A stretch of DNA of 64,000 bases, from contig NZ_CAMFKM010000021.1 of the NCBI RefSeq assembly GCF_945957355.1, forward strand, positions 1 to 64,000. Reading direction: 5' to 3'. Below are positions 34,802 through 43,864 of the stretch, piece after piece. This stretch comes from an uncultured Reyranella sp. (lineage in GTDB: Bacteria; Pseudomonadota; Alphaproteobacteria; Reyranellales; Reyranellaceae). Every line of letters starts with the position of its first letter. Position 1 is the first letter of the stretch. A program made the translations under genes and the position numbers. The notes beneath the pieces were generated by a model. It saw only the letters and a program-made list of their open reading frames with translations. It was not told the origin of the DNA and made no database searches.

Positions 34802-34857
34802 CGCCACCCGACAGAGTTCAACCTAAACAAGCAAGACTATCTTCCTCTCAAAAAACT

Positions 34858-34891
34858 GGGCGCCGGCTGGCCTGACGGCGCCCTTTTCTTT
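34858..34891. terminator. Rho-independent terminator after smc
   Basis: The 8-bp G+C stem GGGCGCCG / CGGCGCCC with a 10-base loop is followed by TTTTCTTT on the plus strand. An A-run just before it would make a T-run for the opposite strand. Confidence 0.85.
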
Positions 34892-34949
34892 GCCCTGCTT
34901 TCCGGGGCCGCCCTTCTCAGGGCAGGAGCGGGCCTGTAGTGTCCGGCCC

Positions 34950-36137
34950 ATGCCCGATACGCTCAGCTCCACCATCACGGATGTCATCGAACTGACGCGC
35001 ACGCTCGTCCGCTGCGAGAGCGTGACGCCGCGCGAAGCCGGTGCCCTGCAACTGCTGGAACAGACACTGTCGCCGCTCGGCTTCAAATGCGAGCGCATGG
35101 ATTTCACCGAGGCCGGGACCGACGACGTCGCCAACCTCTATGCCCGTATCGGCACCGGCGGGAAGCACTTCTGCTTTGCCGGCCATTCCGACGTCGTGCC
35201 GGTGGGCGATCTCTCGTCCTGGACGATCGGGCCGTTCGCCGCCGAACTGTCCGGCGGCTACCTGTTCGGCCGCGGCGCCGCCGACATGAAGGGCGCCATC
35301 GCGGCCTTCACCGACGCCGCGGCGCGTTTCCTCAGCCGGCGGGGCCGGGACTTCGGCGGCTCGATCAGCCTGTTGATCACCGGTGACGAGGAGGGGCCCG
35401 CGGTCAACGGCACCGTGAAGATGCTCCAACGGCTGGCCGAGCGCGGCGAGACGATCGATGCCTGCGTCGTCGGCGAACCCACCAGCACGAAGCGCTTCGG
35501 CGACATGATGAAGATCGGCAGGCGCGGCAGCATGACCGTCGATCTGGTCGTGCGCGGCGTGCAGGGGCACGTGGCGTACCCCGAGCGGCTCGACAATGCC
35601 GTCCATCGGCTCTCGGCGATCATCGAGGCGCTGGTGCGCGAGCCGATCGACAAGGGCAGCACGCATTTCCAGCCGACGTCGCTGCAGTTCACGACCGTCG
35701 ATGTCGGCAATGCGGCGACCAACATCGCGCCGGGCACCGCCAAGGCGCGTTTCAATACCCGGTTCAACGATCTCTGGACCTCGAAGACGCTGTTCGCCCA
35801 CCTCAAGGAGCGCATCGAGCGCGCCAACGAGGCGCTGGGCGGCAACGGCACCGTCGAATACAGCGTCCAGGTCTCGGGCGAATCCTTCTATACGCCACCG
35901 GGGCCGCTCAGCGACCTCGTCGCCGGCGCCATCCGCGACGTCGCCGGTGTGGAAGTCGAGCTTTCGACCACCGGCGGCACATCGGATGCGCGGTTCATCC
36001 GCAGCTACTGCCCTGTCCTCGAATTCGGGCTGGTCGGCGAGAGCATGCACAAGGTCGACGAGAAGAGCGCCGTTGCCGACCTCAAGACGCTGGCCCGGGT
36101 CTACGAAACGGTGCTCGACCGTTACTTCGCGGCCTGA
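34950..36137 (+). CDS. dapE: Succinyl-diaminopimelate desuccinylase (or M20 paralogue)
   Basis: This is an M20-family zinc peptidase (395 residues) assigned to the lysine/diaminopimelate pathway, where it removes succinate from N-succinyl-LL-diaminopimelate. Metal and catalytic residues are visible in FAGHSDVVPVGD, GRGAADMKGAIAAF and LLITGDEEGPAVNGTVKML; VVGEPTSTKRFGDMMKIGRRGS leads into the dimerisation domain. NLYARIGTGGKHFCFAGH is typical of DapE rather than ArgE. The start at 34950 gives the usual family N-terminus. In some relatives dapE sits near truA and fmt, as here. Confidence 0.93.
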   Translation: MPDTLSSTITDVIELTRTLVRCESVTPREAGALQLLEQTLSPLGFKCERMDFTEAGTDDVANLYARIGTGGKHFCFAGHSDVVPVGDLSSWTIGPFAAELSGGYLFGRGAADMKGAIAAFTDAAARFLSRRGRDFGGSISLLITGDEEGPAVNGTVKMLQRLAERGETIDACVVGEPTSTKRFGDMMKIGRRGSMTVDLVVRGVQGHVAYPERLDNAVHRLSAIIEALVREPIDKGSTHFQPTSLQFTTVDVGNAATNIAPGTAKARFNTRFNDLWTSKTLFAHLKERIERANEALGGNGTVEYSVQVSGESFYTPPGPLSDLVAGAIRDVAGVEVELSTTGGTSDARFIRSYCPVLEFGLVGESMHKVDEKSAVADLKTLARVYETVLDRYFAA

Positions 36138-36141
36138 GGAC

Positions 36142-36726
36142 GTGCTCGGCACTGGTGAAATCGCCCGGGGAATGCAGGGTGCGCTCGGGCTCCTGAAACG
36201 CGACCCTGCGGCGCCGTCCTACTTCGACAATACGCGGGAAGCCTGCGTGCGGTCCTTCCAGGTGATGATCCTGGTCGCGCCGCTGCATGCCGCGCTCATG
36301 TTGATCCGGTATGCGGGCGTGACCGCCATGGCCGACGAACTCGAGATCGTGCTGGTCGAGGCGTTGCGCTATGTCGTCGAATGGACCCTGTTCCCCGTCC
36401 TGTTCTACGAGATCGCGCGGCGTCGGAACTGGCTCGGCCTGTATCCGCGCTACATCGCGGCGCTGAACTGGGTCAATCTGCCGGCGATGATCGTGGCTGT
36501 GATCGGCGTGGTGGTGGCGATCGTCCTGCCGCCGCTGCCCGGCGAGTTGATCCGCGTCGGCCTGCAGGCGCTCTTCTTCTACTGGTTCCTGGTCACGACG
36601 CGGATCGTGCTCGGCGTCACCTGGCCGATCGCGGGGCTCCTGCTGATCGTCAACTGGGTGCCGTCGCTCTTCCTTTCACTGATCGTCGATCGCTACCTCG
36701 GCGTCGCCGTTGCGATCGGCGCCTAG
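36142..36726 (+). CDS. Multi-spanning membrane protein of unknown function
   Basis: I do not recognise a function. The 194-residue product has a polar N-terminus (ARGMQGALGLLKRDPAAPSYF) and four to five membrane helices, among them LPAMIVAVIGVVVAIVLPPL and IAGLLLIVNWVPSLFLSLIV. The GTG at 36142, four bases after the dapE stop and preceded by GAGGA, is chosen; the ATG at 36172 is an alternative. The 3' end overlaps the converging truA by 51 bp, an unusually long overlap, with both frames looking genuine. Confidence 0.75.
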   Translation: MLGTGEIARGMQGALGLLKRDPAAPSYFDNTREACVRSFQVMILVAPLHAALMLIRYAGVTAMADELEIVLVEALRYVVEWTLFPVLFYEIARRRNWLGLYPRYIAALNWVNLPAMIVAVIGVVVAIVLPPLPGELIRVGLQALFFYWFLVTTRIVLGVTWPIAGLLLIVNWVPSLFLSLIVDRYLGVAVAIGA

Positions 36727-37464
36727 CGCGTAGAGCACCTCCATCAGGCAGAGCCCGTGCGGCGGCGCCGTCGGGCCGGCGCTTGCGCGGTCGCGGGCGG
36801 CGAGCGCTGCTTCGACATCGCCGCGGGTCCACTGGCCGCGTCCGACGAGATGCAGCGTTCCGACCATGATGCGCACCTGGTTGTGCAGGAAGGAGCGCGA
36901 GCCGACATCGACGTGGATCTCCTCGCCGTGGCGCGTGACCTTCAACAGGTCGAGCGTCTTGAGGGCCGAGGGCGACTGGCAGGCGGTCGAACGGAAGCTG
37001 TTGAAGTCGTGCCGGCCGACCAGCACGGTCGCCGCGTCAGCCATCAGGTCGACGTCGAGCGAGCCCGGCACGTGCCAGAGCTGGCCGCGATCGAGCGCGG
37101 GCGGCGCGCGCCGGTTGATGATCCGGTAGCGGTAGCGCCGCCACGTCGCGGAGAAGCGCGCATGGAAACCCGGCGGCGCGAGCTCCGCGACGAGCACCGA
37201 CACCGGCTGCGGCTTCAGGTGGAAGTTGATCGCCGAGCGGATGGTCTCGACCGGCCGCTCTTTCGACAGGTCGAGATGCACGACCTGGCCGCGCGCATGC
37301 ACGCCGGTATCGGTGCGGCCGGCGGCCTGCACCGGCGGGCGCTCGCCGGTGAAGGCGAACACCGCCTCTTCGAGCGCGGCCTGGACGGACGGTCCGTTCG
37401 GCTGGCGCTGCCAGCCGACGAACGGCTCGCCGTCATATTCGATGGTGAGCTTGTAGCGCGGCAC
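36676..37464 (-). CDS. truA: tRNA pseudouridine synthase A
   Basis: TruA makes pseudouridine at tRNA positions 38-40 (262 residues). The catalytic aspartate is in AAGRTDTGVHARGQVVHLDL, and LTIEYDGEPFVGWQRQP is the standard N-terminal block; FLHNQVRIMVGTL lies in the C-terminal half. It starts with GTG at 37464, four bases after the fmt stop, where the family N-terminus (PRYKLTIEYDG) begins. It forms a fmt-truA operon. Confidence 0.95.
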   Translation of the reverse strand: MPRYKLTIEYDGEPFVGWQRQPNGPSVQAALEEAVFAFTGERPPVQAAGRTDTGVHARGQVVHLDLSKERPVETIRSAINFHLKPQPVSVLVAELAPPGFHARFSATWRRYRYRIINRRAPPALDRGQLWHVPGSLDVDLMADAATVLVGRHDFNSFRSTACQSPSALKTLDLLKVTRHGEEIHVDVGSRSFLHNQVRIMVGTLHLVGRGQWTRGDVEAALAARDRASAGPTAPPHGLCLMEVLYALGADRNGDAEVAIDDQ

Positions 37465-37468
37465 GATC

Positions 37469-38431
37469 TCAGGTCGGCAAGGACAGGATGGCCGGCGGTG
37501 CCAGCACGGTGCCGGCTTCCAGCGAGAAGCCACGCAGAAAGGCGTCCGCCGATTGTGCCGACTTGCCGGGCCGCTGCAGCCTGAGGAGCTTCAGTCCGCC
37601 GACCCCGCAGGTCACGACCGGAAACCCGTCGCGCGCGATGGTCACGCTGCCCGGGGCCCCGCCGGCCAGGGTGAGTGCCGCCGCCAGCACCTTGATGCGT
37701 TCGACGCCGCCATCTTTCGGCGCTTCGAAAGACGTGCCGGGCCAGGGATGGAAAGCCCGTACCTTGCGCTCCAGCTCGGCGGCCGGCCGGCGCCAGTCGA
37801 GCATGCCTTCTTCCTTGCCGAGCTTGTGGGCATAGGTGACGCCCTCCGCCGGCTGGACGACCGCCTCGATGCTCCGCCGCAGCAGCCCGTCGAGAGTCGA
37901 CACGATCAGCCGCGCGCCGAGATCGGCCAGCCGGTCGTGCACGCTCTCGGCGGTGTCGGCGGCAGAGATCGGCGTGCTTTCGGCCAGCAGCATCGGGCCG
38001 GTGTCGAGGCCTTCGTCCATGCGCATGGTGGTGACACCCGTCTCGGCGTCGCCGGCCAGGATGGCGCGATGGATCGGTGCGGCGCCACGCCAGCGCGGCA
38101 GCAGCGAGCCGTGGATGTTGATGCAGCCCAGCACCGGCGCATCGAGGAAGCTCCTGGGCAGGATGTGCCCGTAGGAGACGACCACGGCGGCATCGAGGTC
38201 GAGCGCCTTGAAGGCCTGGGCTTCCTCGTCAGTTTTCAGGGTGCGTGGCGTGCGGACCGGCAGGCCGAGCTCGTCGGCCAGCTGATGCACCGGCGTCTTG
38301 CGCTCCTGCTGGCCGCGGCCGGCAGGCTTGGGCGCCCGCGTATAGACGCAAGCGACGTCATGGCCGGCCTCGACCAGGGCGCGGAGGGCCGGCACGGCGA
38401 AGGCGGAAGTGCCGAGGAACGCAATCTTCAT
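37469..38431 (-). CDS. fmt: Methionyl-tRNA formyltransferase
   Basis: This enzyme formylates initiator Met-tRNA using 10-formyltetrahydrofolate (320 residues). The start MKIAFLGTSAFAVPALRAL, the folate-binding and catalytic block CINIHGSLLPRWRGAAPIHRAI and DEGLDTGPMLL are all intact. Residues from about 205 on form the C-terminal tRNA-binding domain. The usual partner def (peptide deformylase) is not next to it; the next gene upstream, zapE, is divergent. Confidence 0.96.
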   Translation of the reverse strand: MKIAFLGTSAFAVPALRALVEAGHDVACVYTRAPKPAGRGQQERKTPVHQLADELGLPVRTPRTLKTDEEAQAFKALDLDAAVVVSYGHILPRSFLDAPVLGCINIHGSLLPRWRGAAPIHRAILAGDAETGVTTMRMDEGLDTGPMLLAESTPISAADTAESVHDRLADLGARLIVSTLDGLLRRSIEAVVQPAEGVTYAHKLGKEEGMLDWRRPAAELERKVRAFHPWPGTSFEAPKDGGVERIKVLAAALTLAGGAPGSVTIARDGFPVVTCGVGGLKLLRLQRPGKSAQSADAFLRGFSLEAGTVLAPPAILSLPT

Positions 38432-38479
38432 CGCCGCACCTTATAGGCAGCCGCGCGGTGGTGAGCTAGGTATGCCGCA

Positions 38480-39640
38480 ATGGAGTCCAGTCCCCCCTCG
38501 ACCGGCAAGGGTCCGCTCGCCAACCTTGCCGCGCGCCGCGCCGCAGGCGAGATCCACGCCGATCCCGTGCAGGAAAAAGTCGTCCTGCGATTGCAGGCGA
38601 TCCACGACCAACTGGCGGCGATGGCTGCCGCACAGCCGGTCAAGACGGGATTCCTGGCCCGTCTCGGCTTCGGCCATGCACCCAAGCCGCCGGAGGGACC
38701 GCACGGCCTCTATATCTGGGGCTCGGTCGGCCGCGGCAAGTCCATGCTCATGGACCTGTTCTTCGCCGACGCGCCGGTGGCCAAGAAGCGCCGCGTCCAC
38801 TTCCACGAATTCATGCTCGAGGTGCAGGCCCGGCTGCATCGTCGCCGGGAGGAACTCGCGGCCAGGGGCGCACCGCCGGAATCCGACACGATCGTGCCGA
38901 TCGCCCGGGAGATCGCGGCTGAGACGCGGCTGCTCTGCTTCGACGAATTCCAGGTCACCAACATCGCCGATGCGATGATCCTGGGTCGCCTGTTCGAGAC
39001 GCTGTTCGAGGAGGGGATCACCGTGATCGCCACCTCCAATCGTGCGCCCGACGATCTCTACAAGAACGGCCTCCAGCGCGACCGCTTCCTGCCGTTCATC
39101 GAACTGGTGAAGCAACGGCTCGAAGTGCTGGAGCTGGGCGGTGCGCAGGACTACCGGATGGGCCGGCTGCGCGAGCTCGACCTCTACCTGACGCCGCTCG
39201 GCGCCTGGGCGACCAAGAAGCTCGACGAGGCATTCCGCGCCTTGGCCAACGGCTCCGACGGCGAGCCGCGCGTGTTGCGCACGCAAGGCCGCGATGTTGA
39301 TGTGCCGCGTGCGGCACCCGGTGTCGCCATGGCGCATTTCATGGACTGGTGCGCCAGGCCGATGGGCGCGGCGGATTTCCTGTGCATCGCCGACCATTTC
39401 CACACGGTCATCGTGGCCGAGATCCCGAGGATGGGACCGGACAGTCGGGACAAGGCGGTTCGCTTCGTGACGATGATCGACACCTTCTACGAGAGGAAGG
39501 TGAAGTTCATCTGCTCGGCGGCGACAAATCCGGGTGGTCTCTATCCCGAAGGCGACGGTTCCTTCGAGTTCCAGCGCACCGTTTCGCGTCTCATGGAAAT
39601 GCAGAGCCCTGAGTATCTGAACCTCGAGCACATCGCCTAA
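38480..39640 (+). CDS. zapE: Cell division protein ZapE (AFG1-like ATPase)
   Basis: ZapE/AFG1 is a P-loop ATPase (386 residues) linked to FtsZ ring constriction in bacteria and to mitochondrial protein quality control in eukaryotes. Walker A is in YIWGSVGRGKSMLMDLFF and Walker B in LLCFDEFQVTNIADAMI; VIATSNRAPDDLYKNGLQR gives the sensor region. HFHEFMLEVQARLH is also typical. It is divergent from fmt. Confidence 0.94.
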   Translation: MESSPPSTGKGPLANLAARRAAGEIHADPVQEKVVLRLQAIHDQLAAMAAAQPVKTGFLARLGFGHAPKPPEGPHGLYIWGSVGRGKSMLMDLFFADAPVAKKRRVHFHEFMLEVQARLHRRREELAARGAPPESDTIVPIAREIAAETRLLCFDEFQVTNIADAMILGRLFETLFEEGITVIATSNRAPDDLYKNGLQRDRFLPFIELVKQRLEVLELGGAQDYRMGRLRELDLYLTPLGAWATKKLDEAFRALANGSDGEPRVLRTQGRDVDVPRAAPGVAMAHFMDWCARPMGAADFLCIADHFHTVIVAEIPRMGPDSRDKAVRFVTMIDTFYERKVKFICSAATNPGGLYPEGDGSFEFQRTVSRLMEMQSPEYLNLEHIA

Positions 39641-39713
39641 TTGTGATTGTTGGCCATTCGGCCTGCAGCATAGGCTCTGCACCGTTTTTCAGAGGTTATT
39701 CGGGAGGCAGGAC

Positions 39714-40604
39714 ATGGACGGCGATCGCATGATTTCCCTGAACGAGCAGGGACTGTCGCGGCGCAATGCGTTGAAGGCGACGGCGACGGGCGCGGCGCTC
39801 GGCACCACCTTCGCTTTGTCGGTGCAGCCGGTTCAGGCGCAGACGATGATCACCACGCCGGCGGACGGCCTCACCGCCGGCGTCGTCAAGGTGAAGACCC
39901 GGGACGGCAAGGAGATGGACGCCTATCGAGCCATGCCGGCGACGGGCCAGGCGTTCGCCACGATTCTCGTCGTACAGGAGATTTTCGGCGTGCACGCGCA
40001 CATCGCCGATCTCTGCCGCCGCTTCGCCAAGGCCGGCTACTACGCCATCGCGCCGGAACTCTACTTCCGCCAGGGCGATGCCAAGGCGGTCAGCGACATG
40101 CAGGCGCTGCTGCGCGAGATCGTCTCGAAGGTGCCGGACGAGCAGGTCATGGGCGACCTCGACGCGACCGTCGGCTTCGCCAAGGGCGAGGGCAAGGCCG
40201 ACGTGGCGAAGCTTGGCATCACCGGCTTCTGCTGGGGCGGCCGCATCGTCTGGCTCTATGCCGCCCACAGCGCAGCGCTCAAGGCGGGGGTGGCCTGGTA
40301 CGGCCGCGTCGTCGGCGATTCGACGCCGATGACCCCCAAGCATCCGATCGACATCGCCAAGGATCTCAAGGCACCGGTGCTCGGCCTCTATGGCGGCGCC
40401 GACACCGGCATCCCGAACGAAAGCGTCGACAAGATGCGCGCGGCACTGAAGGCCGGCAGCCCGGCCGCCCAGAAGTCGCAGATCGACACCTATCCGGACA
40501 CGCCGCACGGCTTCAACGCCGACTACCGCCCGTCCTTCCGCAAGGAGCAGGCGGAGGATGCGTGGAAGAAGGCGCTTGCCTGGTTCAAAGCCAACGGTGT
40601 CTGA
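39714..40604 (+). CDS. Exported dienelactone hydrolase family protein
   Basis: This is an alpha/beta hydrolase (296 residues) with a twin-arginine signal (SRRNALKATATGAALGTTFA, cleaved after VQAQ). The nucleophile cysteine is in TGFCWGGRIVWLYA, as in dienelactone hydrolases; the aspartate is in YGGADTGIP and the histidine in DTPHGFNADYRP. Export would place it in the periplasm, unlike classical cytoplasmic DLH. The substrate is unknown. It is followed eight bases later by another hydrolase and may share its transcript. Confidence 0.92.
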   Translation: MDGDRMISLNEQGLSRRNALKATATGAALGTTFALSVQPVQAQTMITTPADGLTAGVVKVKTRDGKEMDAYRAMPATGQAFATILVVQEIFGVHAHIADLCRRFAKAGYYAIAPELYFRQGDAKAVSDMQALLREIVSKVPDEQVMGDLDATVGFAKGEGKADVAKLGITGFCWGGRIVWLYAAHSAALKAGVAWYGRVVGDSTPMTPKHPIDIAKDLKAPVLGLYGGADTGIPNESVDKMRAALKAGSPAAQKSQIDTYPDTPHGFNADYRPSFRKEQAEDAWKKALAWFKANGV

Positions 40605-40611
40605 TCGGCTC

Positions 40612-41472
40612 ATGGCCGAGACGATAAATCTCAAGACCCGATCGGGCCTGGCATTCACCACGGATGTCGCAGGCCCGGTCGGCGGGCCGCTCGTGCTGAT
40701 GCTGCACGGGTTTCCCGAATCGAGGCATAGCTGGCGCGCCGCCCTGCCGGAGCTGGCGGCGCACGGCTACCGCGCCGTGGCGCCCGACCAGCGCGGCTAT
40801 TCCCCGGGGGCGCGTCCCGATCCGGCTGATCTCTCGAACTACGCGTTCGAGAAGCTGATCACCGACGCGATCGAGATCGCGGCGGCGGCCGGTTACGACG
40901 GCAAGCGCTTCCATCTCGTCGGGCACGATTGGGGCGGTCAGGTTTCATGGGGCGTCGCCGGCGCCCATCCCGAACGCCTCGCCTCGCTCACGATTCTCTC
41001 ACGCCCGCATCCACAGTCGTTCCGGCAGGCGCTGCTCAAGGAGGACGGCGACCAGAAGCATCGCTCGCGTCATCATCGCGCCTTCCTCGAACCGGAGACC
41101 GGCAAGCTTCTCCTGGCGGACAATGCCAAGCGCCTGCGCGACGGGCTGTTCGGCCAGGGCGTGCCGTCAGAGGCGCTCGACGAACATCTCTCCGTGCTCG
41201 GCAATCCCGAGGCATTGGAAGCAGCCCTGGCTTGGTACCGCTCCAACAAGGGGCTGGCGGCCGATATCGGCACCATCACCGTGCCGACGCTCTACATCTG
41301 GGGCGACGCCGATGCGACGGTGGGGCCGGACGCCGCTTATGGCACGACGGAGTTCGTGAAGCCCTCGTTCGCGATGGAAGTGCTGCCGGGTGTCGGCCAT
41401 TTCGTGATGGACCAGGCACCGGCGAAGGCGACCGACCTGCTGCTGGCGCACCTGGCGAAACACCCCGTCTGA
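40612..41472 (+). CDS. Alpha/beta hydrolase, epoxide hydrolase-like
   Basis: This 286-residue hydrolase has the oxyanion region MLHGFPESRHSWR and nucleophile elbow LVGHDWGGQVSW. An aspartate in GHDWGGQ is typical of epoxide hydrolases and haloalkane dehalogenases rather than esterases. The acid aspartate is in IWGDADATVGP and the histidine in GVGHFVMDQAP. The start at 40612 gives the normal N-terminus; the longer open frame overlaps the previous gene. The natural substrate is unknown. Confidence 0.9.
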   Translation: MAETINLKTRSGLAFTTDVAGPVGGPLVLMLHGFPESRHSWRAALPELAAHGYRAVAPDQRGYSPGARPDPADLSNYAFEKLITDAIEIAAAAGYDGKRFHLVGHDWGGQVSWGVAGAHPERLASLTILSRPHPQSFRQALLKEDGDQKHRSRHHRAFLEPETGKLLLADNAKRLRDGLFGQGVPSEALDEHLSVLGNPEALEAALAWYRSNKGLAADIGTITVPTLYIWGDADATVGPDAAYGTTEFVKPSFAMEVLPGVGHFVMDQAPAKATDLLLAHLAKHPV

Positions 41473-41542
41473 ACCCGTCTGCCTTGCTGCCTCCGGCGAA
41501 TCGCGCTACCACGCGGCGCTTTTAAGAACGGGAGTTTTTCGC

Positions 41543-42508
41543 ATGGCTCGCAAGAAGATCGCGCTGATCGGCGCCGGACAGATTGGCGGCACGCTCGCGC
41601 TGCTCGCCGGCCAGAAGGAACTGGGCGACGTCGTCCTGTTCGACATTCCCGCTGCCGAGGGCACTGCCAAGGGCAAGGCGCTCGACATCGCACAGCTCAG
41701 CCCGGTCGAGGGCTTCGACACCAAGTACAGCGGCTCCTCGGACTACAAGGACATCGAGGGCGCGGACGTCGTGATCGTCACCGCCGGCGTACCGCGCAAG
41801 CCCGGCATGACCCGCGACGACCTGGTCGGCATCAATGCCAAGGTCATCGATTCGGTCGGCAAGGGCATCAAGCAGCACGCCCCGAACGCCTTCGTCATCG
41901 TCATCACCAATCCGCTCGACGCCATGGTCGGCCTGATGCAGGAAGTCACCGGCTTCGCGCCCGAGAAGGTCGTCGGCATGGCCGGCGTGCTCGACAGCGC
42001 CCGCTTCCGCCTGTTCCTGGCCGAGGAATTCAACGTCTCGGTCGAGGACGTCACGGCCTTCGTGCTGGGCGGCCACGGCGACACGATGGTGCCGCTGCTG
42101 CGCTACTCGACGGTGGGCGGCATTTCGCTGCACGATCTGGTCGACATGGGCTGGACCACCAGGGAGCGCCTCGAGCAGATCGTCCAGCGCACCCGTGACG
42201 GCGGCGCCGAGATCGTGGCCCATCTCAAGACCGGCTCGGCCTTCTACGCCCCGGCCGCGTCGGCCATCGCCATGGCCGAGTCCTACCTCAAGGACAAGAA
42301 GCGCATGATCCCCTGCGCGGCGAAGCTGAACGGCGAGTACGGCGTGAAGGGCCTCTACATCGGCGTGCCGGTCGTGATCGGCGCCAAGGGTGTCGAGCGC
42401 ATCGTCGAGGTCGAATTCAACGCCGAGGAAAAGGCGATGTTCGACAAGTCGGTCGCCGCCGTGCAGTCGCTGATCGACGCTACCAACAAGATCGTTGGCC
42501 GTTCGTAA
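41543..42508 (+). CDS. mdh: Malate dehydrogenase
   Basis: This NAD-dependent enzyme oxidises malate to oxaloacetate in the TCA cycle (321 residues). The nucleotide-binding loop is KIALIGAGQIGGTLALLAG, the substrate loop is VTAGVPRKPGMTRDDL, and the catalytic histidine is in VLGGHGDTMVPLLRYS. The length and sequence fit the LDH-like MDH common in alphaproteobacteria. GGGAG precedes the ATG. It heads the mdh-sucCDAB-lpd series, and the 159-bp gap after it is highly structured. Confidence 0.97.
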   Translation: MARKKIALIGAGQIGGTLALLAGQKELGDVVLFDIPAAEGTAKGKALDIAQLSPVEGFDTKYSGSSDYKDIEGADVVIVTAGVPRKPGMTRDDLVGINAKVIDSVGKGIKQHAPNAFVIVITNPLDAMVGLMQEVTGFAPEKVVGMAGVLDSARFRLFLAEEFNVSVEDVTAFVLGGHGDTMVPLLRYSTVGGISLHDLVDMGWTTRERLEQIVQRTRDGGAEIVAHLKTGSAFYAPAASAIAMAESYLKDKKRMIPCAAKLNGEYGVKGLYIGVPVVIGAKGVERIVEVEFNAEEKAMFDKSVAAVQSLIDATNKIVGRS

Positions 42509-42512
42509 AGTA

Positions 42513-42652
42513 GGGTCTTTCGACTTTAGTCGAGCGACCCCAAACGTTCATCAGTCCATCGTTGCCAAGGGACTGCGGCGCTCATAAAGTGCCGCATCCC
42601 TTGGTCAGTTGCGTTTGAAAACTGAGGGACCGCGTTTCTTGCGCGCCGTCCC
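42513..42652 (+). promoter_or_regulatory. Three-hairpin structured region between mdh and sucC
   Basis: Hairpin 1 (42513-42540): GGGTC-tt-TCGACT-tt-AGTCGA-gc-GACCC. Hairpin 2 (42565-42604): an 8-bp arm CCAAGGGA plus a 6-bp arm TGCGGC pair with their complements around an 11-base loop. Hairpin 3 (42626-42652): GGGAC and CGCG pair with CGCG and GTCCC, ending 15 bases before the sucC ATG. No T-run follows any of them. It may be a 5' leader that controls sucC, or an mdh 3' processing region. Confidence 0.6.
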
Positions 42653-42667
42653 GAACGATAGGATCCC

Positions 42668-43864
42668 ATGAATATCCACGAGTATCAGGCCAAGGCCCTC
42701 CTGGCCAAATTCGCCATCCCGATTTTGAAGGGTGGCGTCGCTTACACCAAAGACGAGGCGATGGATGTCGCCCGCAAACTGGGTGGCCCCGTCACGGTGG
42801 TGAAGGCGCAGATCCATGCCGGCGGGCGCGGCAAGGGTCACTTCAAGGCCGATCCGGGCGGCAAGGGCGGCGTCCGCATCGCCAAGTCGGTCGACGATGT
42901 CGGCGCGCAGGCGGCCGCGATGCTGGGCCAGGATCTCGTGACGAAGCAGACCGGCCCGGCTGGTCGCACCGTGCAGCGCCTCTACATCGAGGATGGCTGC
43001 GACATCAAACGCGAGCTGTATCTCTCGATGCTGGTGGATCGTGCCGTCGGCCGCATCGCCGTCGTCGCCTCGACCGAGGGCGGCATGGACATCGAGACCG
43101 TGGCGCACGAGACGCCCGAGAAGATCGTGACCCAGGCGATCGACCCGGCGGCCGGCTACCAGGCCTATCAGGGGCGCAAGATCGCGTTCGCGCTCGGCCT
43201 CACGGGCAAGCAGGTCGGCACCTTCACGACGCTGCTCGGCAACCTCTACCGCGCCTATGTCGATCTCGACGCCTCGCTGATCGAAATCAACCCGCTGGTC
43301 GTGACCGGCGCCGGCGACATCGTGGCCCTCGATGCCAAGATGAACTTCGACGACAACGCGCTCTACCGTCACAAGGACATCGAGGAACTGCGCGATATCG
43401 ACGAGGAGGATCCGGCCGAGACCGAGGCCGCCAAGTACGCGCTGAACTACGTGAAGCTCGATGGCCAGATCGGCTGCATGGTGAACGGCGCGGGCCTCGC
43501 GATGGCCACCATGGACATCATCAAGCTCTACGGATCGGAGCCCGCCAACTTCCTCGACGTCGGTGGCGGCGCCACCAAGGAGCGGGTGACGGCGGCGTTC
43601 AAGATCATCCTCAAGGATCCCAACGTCGAGGGCATCCTGGTCAACATCTTCGGCGGCATCATGCGCTGCGACGTGATCGCCGAAGGCGTCGTGGCCGCGG
43701 CGCGCGAGGTCAACCTGCACGTGCCGCTGGTCGTCCGGCTGGAAGGCACGAACGTCGAACTCGGCAAGAAGATCCTCAAGGAATCGGGCCTCAAGATCAC
43801 CTCGGCGGAGAACCTCGCGGACGCCGCCGAAAAGATCGTCAAGGCCGTCAAGGAGAACAACTGA
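42668..43864 (+). CDS. sucC: Succinyl-CoA synthetase, beta subunit
   Basis: This subunit carries the ATP-grasp nucleotide site and part of the CoA ligase site (398 residues). It starts MNIHEYQAKALLAKFAIPI, the family hallmark, with VVKAQIHAGGRGKGHFK for nucleotide binding and IEINPLVVTGAGDIVALDAKMN for metal binding. It overlaps sucD by one base (TGATG), giving coupled synthesis of the two subunits. Confidence 0.97.
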   Translation: MNIHEYQAKALLAKFAIPILKGGVAYTKDEAMDVARKLGGPVTVVKAQIHAGGRGKGHFKADPGGKGGVRIAKSVDDVGAQAAAMLGQDLVTKQTGPAGRTVQRLYIEDGCDIKRELYLSMLVDRAVGRIAVVASTEGGMDIETVAHETPEKIVTQAIDPAAGYQAYQGRKIAFALGLTGKQVGTFTTLLGNLYRAYVDLDASLIEINPLVVTGAGDIVALDAKMNFDDNALYRHKDIEELRDIDEEDPAETEAAKYALNYVKLDGQIGCMVNGAGLAMATMDIIKLYGSEPANFLDVGGGATKERVTAAFKIILKDPNVEGILVNIFGGIMRCDVIAEGVVAAAREVNLHVPLVVRLEGTNVELGKKILKESGLKITSAENLADAAEKIVKAVKENN

